This document shows positions 5,881-10,173 of a DNA stretch of 10,173 bases, in pieces (position 1 is the stretch's first letter; each line of letters opens with the position of its first letter). The notes under the pieces were generated by a model that saw only the letters and a list, made by a program, of their open reading frames with translations, did no database searches and had not been told where the DNA came from. The translations under genes were made by a program, and so were the position numbers. The DNA is from Methanomicrobiales archaeon. Lineage in GTDB: Archaea; Halobacteriota; Methanomicrobia; Methanomicrobiales; Methanoculleaceae. The stretch lies in the NCBI GenBank assembly GCA_012510295.1, contig JAAZID010000162.1, positions 1 through 10,173 on the forward strand, written 5' to 3'.

Positions 5881-6150
5881 ATGCCGTGTAACCGGAGCAC
5901 ACATAGCCTCCAGCTCGACACGATCCGGATGGTCGAAGAGTTCATTCAGGAGCACAGCGGCGAATACAAACGGCGGGCCTTGTGGGAGAACCTGCCGAAA
6001 AAAATAATGTACCAGACGTTCAAAACGATCATCGAGTATCTTCTGGAATCGGGGAAGATAGCAAGCGATTCACGGGGGACGATCTGCTGGATTCATGACC
6101 CAGAGATGGTCCAGAAATATTCAGTGCGTGAAGACCTGCGGTTTCGATGA
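5881..6150 (+). CDS. Small winged-helix-like protein, possible antitoxin partner
   Basis: The 89-residue protein has a helix-rich body with the feel of a winged helix: an initial helix (LQLDTIRMVEEFIQEHSGEY, residues 10-29), a helix-turn-helix-like part (RRALWENLPKKIMYQTFKTI, 31-50), then YLLESGKIASDSRGTICWI (53-71), which looks like the last helix plus wing. It is rich in Lys and Arg around the putative recognition helix. I recall similar small proteins next to RelE-like genes in methanogens, but I cannot name a family. The start at 5881 is chosen from the TATA spacing. It ends at TGA 6148-6150, one base before an ATG (6152) that could start the RelE-like gene, so the two appear to be translationally coupled. 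Its role as antitoxin and autorepressor is inference from context. Confidence 0.65.
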   Translation: MPCNRSTHSLQLDTIRMVEEFIQEHSGEYKRRALWENLPKKIMYQTFKTIIEYLLESGKIASDSRGTICWIHDPEMVQKYSVREDLRFR

Positions 6151-6180
6151 AATGTCGGATCTATTTTTGCAGATGAAAAG

Positions 6181-6480
6181 GTGCGGGAGGCCTTCCTGGC
6201 CCTTCAGGCCTCCCAGGATCCCAGAGATCATCGGCTGGCTGAACTGCTGGTCCGGGCTCTCGATAGGATCGCGGCAGATGCCTTCTGCGGGGTTCAGGTG
6301 CCGAAGAAGTTGATCCCGAAAGACTACCACAAGAAACACGGACCACTGAAGAATCTCTGGAAGTATAATCTCACCCGTTCGTGGCGGCTCATGTATACCG
6401 TAGCCCGCGATGGTGACATAAGCGCGGTCATCATCGAGTGGCTGGACCATACCGACTACGATCGCCGATTCGGGTACTGA
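6181..6480 (+). CDS. RelE/ParE-superfamily toxin-like protein, 5' end probably frameshifted
   Basis: From GTG 6181 this frame gives 99 residues resembling the RelE/ParE superfamily, whose toxins cleave ribosome-bound mRNA or act on gyrase. Features include a two-helix start (REAFLALQ, then HRLAELLVRALDRIAADAF), a VPKKLIPKDY segment, and the strand-rich core NLWKYNLTRSWRLMYTVARD, ISAVIIEWLDHTDYDRRFGY, with conserved-type W, R, Y and H/R residues. The first beta-strand of the fold is missing with this start. Upstream in the same frame the codons read IFADEK, a plausible first strand, but there is no start codon before the TGA at 6148. ATG 6152 (MSDLF) lies in another frame and would join perfectly if the T5 tract at 6164-6168 had six Ts. 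The gene is thus either inactive, started at GTG, or decoded by slippage. Its partner is the winged-helix protein just upstream. Confidence 0.7.
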   Translation: MREAFLALQASQDPRDHRLAELLVRALDRIAADAFCGVQVPKKLIPKDYHKKHGPLKNLWKYNLTRSWRLMYTVARDGDISAVIIEWLDHTDYDRRFGY

Positions 6481-6489
6481 GCACAACAT

Positions 6490-6509
6490 CCCCGGCAAAT
6501 CTGCTGGGG
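6490..6509. repeat. Palindrome after the RelE-like gene, related to the upstream one
   Basis: CCCCGGCA (6490-6497) pairs with TGCTGGGG (6502-6509), including one G-U pair, 10 bases after the stop codon. Over 22 bases it matches the palindrome at 5822-5843 at 17 positions, including an exact 11-mer CCCCGGCAAAT. It may be the cassette's terminator or a boundary repeat. Confidence 0.45.
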
Positions 6510-6547
6510 TGCTCGGGGCGGAGGATTCCACCCACAAAAAGGAGGGG

Positions 6548-6652
6548 TTATGTCTTCGTCAACGCGGCAAGCCCCTGCACCAGGGTGTTCCACTCTTCCG
6601 GCATCTCCTTGCGGGTCCGGGCGATCCCTTCCCTCAGCGGGGGGCGTTCCGC
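6548..6652 (-). pseudogene. Possible C-terminal gene remnant of unknown family
   Basis: About 30 codons before the TAA at 6548-6550 read as a well-behaved helical peptide (RTRKEMPEEWNTLVQGLAAL), with mostly G or C in third positions like the real genes in this window. An in-frame ATG lies upstream at 6739, but the part between it and about 6650 (rich in Cys, Trp and His, and overlapping the hairpin at 6668-6687) does not look coding. I read this as the surviving tail of a degraded gene, or a small protein starting at an unrecognised codon. A T-run follows the stop on the same strand. I do not recognise the family. Confidence 0.25.
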
Positions 6653-6667
6653 CCTGCAAGATAGAAA

Positions 6668-6687
6668 CCTTTCACACCAGTGAAAGG
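6668..6687. repeat. Perfect 8-bp hairpin in the gene-poor stretch
   Basis: CCTTTCAC and GTGAAAGG are exact inverted repeats around ACCA. There is no T-run on either side. It could be a regulatory RNA hairpin or a protein-binding palindrome. Confidence 0.4.
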
Positions 6688-6837
6688 AGGCTGGACATCT
6701 GTTATCCTTTCCTTGAGCATATGCCGACCACATCCCCACAGGATCTGCTCGATACGATTGATTCGCGCGTGAGGGGCGGTCGAGCCTGCCTTACGACCAC
6801 AACATGAGCCCCTGCAAGCCGGCAAAATTATCTCCGC

Positions 6838-6874
6838 GACCCGGGGTGAGACCCGGGATACCTTAATATCCCGG
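6838..6874 (+). promoter_or_regulatory. Promoter with TATA box inside a palindrome, preceded by direct repeats
   Basis: TTAATAT (6863-6869) is a TATA box 46 bases before the ATG at 6912, giving a leader of about 20 bases. It overlaps an inverted repeat CCGGGATA (6853-6860) / TATCCCGG (6867-6874). Just upstream, GACCCGGG occurs twice (6838-6845 and 6850-6857), 12 bases apart. A repressor bound here would block TBP, so the flavoprotein gene is probably regulated; the regulator is unknown. Confidence 0.5.
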
Positions 6875-6911
6875 CGTGATCGATAGGCGCCGCTATCCGG
6901 AGTTGTCGATC

Positions 6912-7580
6912 ATGAAGATACTTGGAATAAACGGGAGCCCCCGGGGCGAGAGAAGCGCCACCCTGCAGCTCATCACAGCAGTCCTTGAGGGCGCAAAAGA
7001 GCATGGTGCAGATGTCGACGTTGTAAACCTCATAGACCTCGACATCAGGTTTAAAAACGCCTGTAGCGCCTGTTTCCAGGAGGGCAAGTGCGCCGATGAT
7101 GATGATTTCCCGGCCCTCTACACGAAGATCAAGGCTGCTGATGGCCTTGTGCTCGGATCCCCCGTGTACATCGACCAGCTCACCGGCCAGATGAAACTGC
7201 TCATCGATAGGATGGCCGACGGAATTCAGTGCCAGATATTCACGGGGAAGTATGGATGTTCAGTCGCGACCTCAGGAGACCACGCTGAGCAGGCGGTCGT
7301 CAAGTACCTGAACCACTTCCTCCAGATGCTCGGCGCGACACCGGTCGGCGATGTGGGGGTTGCGATCGGGAAAGATCCCGGCGCCCTGGCCAAAGCACAA
7401 GAGAAGGCCCGCGAACTCGGGAAAACGCTCGCTGAAGCGATTCAGACCAAGCGAGAGTACCCGAATATCGAAGCGTTCCACAAGCGGTTCCAGGAGCAGT
7501 TTAAAGATATCATCGCCGGCGAAAAACCCGAATGGCCGGGCGACTACGACCACTGGGTCGATCAGGCCTGGGTCTGGTAG
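6912..7580 (+). CDS. Flavodoxin-fold NAD(P)H-dependent FMN reductase / iron-sulfur flavoprotein-like
   Basis: The 222-residue protein begins with the FMN phosphate-binding loop of the flavodoxin-fold reductases (MKILGINGSPRGERSATLQL, residues 1-20) and contains the flavin-contacting LGSPVYIDQLTGQMKLLIDR segment and later ATSGDHAEQAVVKY. Cysteines C51, C54 and C60 (CSACFQEGKC) sit where the iron-sulfur flavoprotein (Isf) family has its compact cluster motif. Isf uses four close cysteines and only three are seen here, so a cluster is uncertain and the cysteines may be redox-active instead. The family reduces quinones, oxygen or peroxide, or moves electrons with ferredoxin, in the cytoplasm. The start at 6912 is favoured over an upstream in-frame GTG (6876) because GGAG lies 9 bases before it and the fold begins there. 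The operator-like palindrome upstream suggests redox or stress control. Confidence 0.85.
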   Translation: MKILGINGSPRGERSATLQLITAVLEGAKEHGADVDVVNLIDLDIRFKNACSACFQEGKCADDDDFPALYTKIKAADGLVLGSPVYIDQLTGQMKLLIDRMADGIQCQIFTGKYGCSVATSGDHAEQAVVKYLNHFLQMLGATPVGDVGVAIGKDPGALAKAQEKARELGKTLAEAIQTKREYPNIEAFHKRFQEQFKDIIAGEKPEWPGDYDHWVDQAWVW

Positions 7581-7691
7581 AATCCGTGGCTGGTGGTAAG
7601 GCTCCCCGTGCGCCGTTCGACTCGCTACCCGCCTCGCTCGGATTCCCCGGCAACATCACTTCCAGGGTAGCCGTGGTGACACCAGGCCCAA

Positions 7692-7703
7692 GCTATATAT
7701 AGC
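7692..7703 (+). promoter_or_regulatory. TATA box for the ferritin-like gene
   Basis: GCTATATATAGC is a strong and symmetrical TATA element. Transcription would start at about 7723, giving a 5' leader of about 40 bases with a Shine-Dalgarno sequence. The symmetrical TATA could in principle also direct transcription the other way. Confidence 0.6.
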
Positions 7704-7750
7704 GTTCAGGTGTATGCGCCTGCGGGGGGGCGCCCAGTCCACCCCTACAC

Positions 7751-7755
7751 GAGGT
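7751..7755 (+). promoter_or_regulatory. Shine-Dalgarno sequence deciding the ferritin-like start
   Basis: GAGGT is 8 bases before ATG 7764 and none is seen before the upstream candidate start at 7710. Together with the leader predicted from the TATA box it fixes the start codon. Confidence 0.6.
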
Positions 7756-7763
7756 TACATAAT

Positions 7764-8078
7764 ATGCCGGATTTTGCAAATCCCTTCGCCGGGAACCGTA
7801 TGGACCGAAAACTGGACCGGGATGAACTCATCCGAACGATCCGGTTCTCGATCGCCGCTGAATACGAGGCGATCCAGTTCTACGAGCAGATCGCCGAATC
7901 GACCGATGACCCGCTGGTCCGGAAGGTGATGCTTGACGTCGCAAACGAGGAAAAAGAGCATGCAGGAGAGTTCCTGCGCCTCTTGCGTGAGATCGAACCA
8001 GGAGAAGAAGAGTTTTACCAGCATGGCTACAAAGAGGTCGAGGAGATGATCGGGGAGGTCAAGAAGAGTGGGAAGTGA
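7764..8078 (+). CDS. Encapsulin-type ferritin-like protein (EncFtn-like)
   Basis: This 104-residue protein is a two-helix ferritin-like domain of the kind associated with encapsulin nanocompartments. The EncFtn ferroxidase residues known from Rhodospirillum rubrum (E32, Y39, E62, H65) correspond here with identical spacing to E33 (AAEYEAI), Y40, E63 and H66 (EEKEH). Two subunits would form one di-iron site that oxidises Fe2+ for storage. The N-terminal extension MPDFANPFAGNRMDRKL is of the type I recall for archaeal members; in Pyrococcus the same domain is fused to the encapsulin shell. ATG 7764 is preferred over an upstream in-frame start at 7710 because GAGGT (7751-7755) lies 8 bases before it. 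No encapsulin gene or obvious C-terminal targeting peptide is visible; downstream lies a transposase remnant. Annotations as rubrerythrin-like or demethoxyubiquinone hydroxylase family refer to the same fold. Confidence 0.8.
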   Translation: MPDFANPFAGNRMDRKLDRDELIRTIRFSIAAEYEAIQFYEQIAESTDDPLVRKVMLDVANEEKEHAGEFLRLLREIEPGEEEFYQHGYKEVEEMIGEVKKSGK

Positions 8079-8090
8079 TTCCCACTCTTC
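8063..8090 (+). terminator. Perfect 12-bp hairpin overlapping the ferritin-like stop codon
   Basis: GAAGAGTGGGAA (8063-8074) and TTCCCACTCTTC (8079-8090) are exact inverted repeats around the loop GTGA, which includes the TGA stop at 8076-8078. The last codons are thus part of the stem. A TGTTCC follows rather than a long T-run. Confidence 0.65.
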
Positions 8091-8455
8091 TGTTCCATCA
8101 ATCTTATCGATCGGTGCATCGAATAGGCACGGTGTTTGAGAGAGGTTTGGCCGGCGGGAGAGGAAGAATCCGCGGAACACCTTTGAGTTGCCGGCTTCCT
8201 CCGATAGATTCCCGATCTGACCCTGTAGTCGAGCGGTCCGGAGGGAGCGGCACCCGGGGCCACGCCCATGATCGTGTAGGCGGTGGGTGGGTTCGCGGAG
8301 TGTGCAGTTCGGACAATGGGCGGCGGATGGGGACAGCGCTGGTCTCTTTCAATCACGCCTTCCCAGGGATATCGTGGCTGTTGCTTCCGCTTCTCGTGAG
8401 GCGGGAGAGGAGCTCATATACGAGGCGAACCGGGATGTGAAGTGGATCTGCAAAG
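8091..8455. other. Region without a supported gene between ferritin-like gene and IS66 remnant
   Basis: Short open frames on both strands here look like GC-driven artefacts, rich in Arg, Gly, Pro and Ser without recognisable motifs. The part nearest 8456 may be decayed transposase DNA. I see no left-end inverted repeat of the insertion element and no clear promoter. Confidence 0.45.
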
Positions 8456-8839
8456 ATGCTGCAGCGGATGGAAGCGCGGAACGGGGACTTCGAGGGGCGG
8501 TTCCGGGCACTGGAGGGGTGGCAAGCGGAGACCGGCCGTGAAGAGCGCCGGCTCCCGGCGTTCGGTGCCGGAGCCAGCGGGGTTGTGGCGGTGATTCTCG
8601 CCGTACCTTTCACCAATAACCAGGCTGAACGAGATCTTCGCATGATGATACTGAAGCAGAAGATCTCGGGGACATTCCGGAGCGAAGAGGGAGCAGAGAA
8701 TTTCTGCCGGACCCGGGGATTCATATCGACCATCAAGAAGCATGGCCTCCCGATACTGGCAGAATTAAGAGAAGCGTTCAAGGGGGTACCCTTCATACAT
8801 ACCAACGGCAACTCACCGGGTGGCCTGAATAGTTACTGA
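8456..8839 (+). pseudogene. IS66-family transposase, C-terminal remnant with frameshifts
   Basis: The clear match is the C-terminal end of an IS66 transposase: VPFTNNQAERDLRMM, then LKQKISGTFRSEEGAENFCR, FISTIKKHGLPIL and REAFKGVPF, residues about 50-113 of this frame. The Asn-Asn-Gln-Ala-Glu-Arg block is the family's signature and includes the last catalytic acidic residue. Before it the gene is damaged. DFEGRFRALEGWQ in this frame resembles the family's DFE-R-D segment, then similarity moves to another frame (GKRRPAVKSAGSR, from 8520), and the linker GAGASGVVAVILA in this frame looks meaningless. Full IS66 transposases are around 450-530 residues, so roughly three quarters are missing. It cannot transpose by itself. 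It ends inside the probable right inverted repeat of the element. Confidence 0.8.
8825..8836 (+). mobile_element. Probable right end of the IS66-family element
   Basis: CTGAATAGTTAC occurs at the end of the transposase frame; its complement GTAACTATTCAG resembles the terminal inverted repeat I recall for IS66/ISBst12-group elements. No matching GTAACTATTCA left end is found upstream in the window, consistent with a truncated copy. Confidence 0.45.
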
Positions 8840-8877
8840 AAATCTTTGTGAGTGCGACCGCGAGGGTGAGGAGCTCC

Positions 8878-10173
8878 TTACTCCTCGTCCTCCTCGGTCG
8901 CATCAAGAATAGTAAATCCGATGACGCGGTCGCCATCGTCGAGCTTCATGATCCGGACGCCGCGTGTGCTCCGCTTCTGGATCGAGATCTCCTCGACCTT
9001 TGTCCTGATGACGATGCCCGACTCGCTCATCACGATGATCTCATCGCTATCCAGGACCGCCCTCGACCCTATGACGCCGCCACCCCGGGCATCGACGACG
9101 ATGTTTCGCACACCCATCGTCCCCCTGCCGTGACCGCGGAACTCGTCAAACTCCGTCCGCTTACCATACCCCTGCTCGGTGATGGTGAGGAGATGGTCCT
9201 TCTCAACCAGGGATATGGCCTGCAGGGCATCTCCATGGCGGAGCCGGATCCCCCGGACACCCATGGCGTTCCGGCGGACCGGGCGTACGGCCTCCTCGTG
9301 GAACCGGAGGCTCTGCCCGAACTTCGTCGTCAGGATCACCTCCATATCCCCATCCGTCACCTTCACATCCACGAGCTCATCGTCGTCACGGAGGTTGATG
9401 GCGTTGATCCCGGTCTGCCGGGGACGCGAGAACTCATCGAGCGCTACCTTCACAACCGTCCCGGCCCTCGTCGCAAAGAAGAGGTAATGATCGGAATCAA
9501 ACTCCCTGACCGGGATCACCGCAGTCACCCGTTCGCCGCCATCAAGGTTTAAGAGGTTGACAATCGCCTTGCCCTTGCTCGCCCGCTGGCCCTCGGGGAG
9601 ATCATAGACCTTCAACCAGTAGATCTTTCCTTTATCGGTGAAGCAGAGGAGGTAGTCGTGCATGTTTGCGACGAAGACGTTCTCGACACTGTCGTCGTCC
9701 TTTGTAGCCATGCCGATGACGCCACGGCCTCCGCGCCGCTGGTTCCGGTAGGTGTCGAGGTCGATCCTCTTGATGTAGTTTGAAGAGGTGATCGAGACGA
9801 GCATCGGCTTATCCTCGATGAGATCCTCCTTGTCGAAGGCCTCGGCCACGTGCCCGATCTGAGTTCTCCGCTCATCACCGAACCGCGTGCTGATATCGAC
9901 GAGCTCCTCCCTGATCTCGGCGAGGATGCTCGCCTCGCTCTCAAGGATCGCATTGAGCCGTCCGATCTCCTCTGTGAGGGCATCGCGTTCATCCAGGATC
10001 TTCTGCTGCTCAAGCGCCGCAAGACGCCGGAGCTGCATCTTTAAGATCGCATCCGCCTGCACCTCATCGAGCGCAAACTTCGCCACCAGCGCCACCTGTG
10101 CCTCTTCGGCCGAGCGGGACGCCCGGATGGTGGCGACGACGGCATCGATGTTGTCGAGCGCAATGAGGAGGCC
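8878..10173 (-). CDS. gyrA: DNA gyrase subunit A, C-terminal 431 residues, cut by window end
   Basis: The frame stays open to the window edge, so the N-terminal catalytic part (with the active-site Tyr) lies outside. The visible part starts in the end of the breakage-reunion domain (GLLIALDNIDAVVATIRAS) and the coiled coil (ILKMQLRRLAALEQQKI). The C-terminal DNA-wrapping beta-pinwheel follows. It begins with the gyrase-specific GyrA box, QRRGGRG, which separates gyrase from topoisomerase IV ParC. Blade repeats are seen at YLLCFTDKGKIYWLKV, YLFFATRAGTVVKVALDEF, EVILTTKFGQSLRFHEE, HLLTITEQGYGKRTEFDEF and IIVMSESGIVIRTKVEEI. The protein ends with an acidic tail, ATEEDEE. With GyrB it forms the A2B2 enzyme that introduces negative supercoils; euryarchaea of this lineage acquired it from bacteria. 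The gene points towards the IS66 remnant, whose end is 38 bases away. Confidence 0.96.
   Translation of the reverse strand, partial: GLLIALDNIDAVVATIRASRSAEEAQVALVAKFALDEVQADAILKMQLRRLAALEQQKILDERDALTEEIGRLNAILESEASILAEIREELVDISTRFGDERRTQIGHVAEAFDKEDLIEDKPMLVSITSSNYIKRIDLDTYRNQRRGGRGVIGMATKDDDSVENVFVANMHDYLLCFTDKGKIYWLKVYDLPEGQRASKGKAIVNLLNLDGGERVTAVIPVREFDSDHYLFFATRAGTVVKVALDEFSRPRQTGINAINLRDDDELVDVKVTDGDMEVILTTKFGQSLRFHEEAVRPVRRNAMGVRGIRLRHGDALQAISLVEKDHLLTITEQGYGKRTEFDEFRGHGRGTMGVRNIVVDARGGGVIGSRAVLDSDEIIVMSESGIVIRTKVEEISIQKRSTRGVRIMKLDDGDRVIGFTILDATEEDEE

Larger units (their letters stand above)
6510..6837. other. Gene-poor stretch with possible minus-strand gene tail and a hairpin
   Basis: No complete gene is evident. 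On the minus strand, codons from about 6634 down to the TAA at 6548-6550 have strongly GC-biased third positions and read LREGIARTRKEMPEEWNTLV and then QGLAALTKT, which looks like genuine protein. CCTCCTTTTTG follows the stop on that strand, a T-run as expected after a gene end. Further upstream the frame loses protein character. A perfect hairpin, CCTTTCAC-ACCA-GTGAAAGG (6668-6687), lies in the middle. Confidence 0.4.

Noticed and set aside
7710..7763. Upstream start at 7710 for the ferritin-like protein
   Set aside because: It precedes the predicted transcription start at about 7723, has no Shine-Dalgarno sequence, and ATG 7764 has a good one.
8848..9552. A 234-codon open frame on the plus strand
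   Set aside because: It is the antisense shadow of gyrA, whose identity is certain in this interval.

Overview
The window looks like a chromosome segment from a hydrogenotrophic, formate-using methanogenic archaeon, most likely Methanomicrobiales and Methanoculleus-like (a family-level judgement from memory). The reasons are the C-terminal end of an F420-type formate dehydrogenase beta subunit, the hydrogenase maturation factor HypD, archaeal TATA boxes about 26 bases before predicted transcription starts (several giving leaderless mRNAs), tRNAs without encoded CCA including a tRNA-Thr with U73, an archaeal-type short FKBP, and the bacterial-type DNA gyrase carried by this lineage. Most genes are GC-rich and of housekeeping type.

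Layout. 1-303 (+) is the end of fdhB, followed by a gene-poor, relatively AT-rich stretch (304-769) with terminator-like hairpins and a 9-T run. On the minus strand follow tRNA-Arg(CCG) with its own promoter, hypD, a radical SAM protein with a C-terminal winged helix, and a pair of helical, TPR-like proteins that are in the same frame and separated only by a TAA stop. A short divergent promoter region leads to plus-strand genes: a sugar phosphate isomerase/epimerase-type TIM barrel, tRNA-Thr(GGT), and a SlyD-like FKBP prolyl isomerase.

The more accessory part runs from about 5720 to 8840. It holds a two-gene cassette (winged-helix-like small protein plus RelE/ParE-like toxin homologue) flanked by two related palindromes. 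The toxin-like gene seems to be out of frame with its natural ATG because of a T5 tract. A 400-base stretch with a possible gene tail on the minus strand follows, then a cysteine-containing flavodoxin-fold reductase with an operator-like palindrome around its TATA box. Next are an encapsulin-type ferritin-like protein without a visible encapsulin gene, and the decayed 3' end of an IS66-family transposase with its probable right end.

From 8878 to the window edge the minus strand encodes the C-terminal half of GyrA, with the gyrase-specific GyrA box and the beta-pinwheel repeats.

The points most worth following up are the putative toxin-antitoxin cassette with its homopolymer frameshift, the in-frame stop in the TPR-like gene, and the orphan encapsulin-type ferritin.
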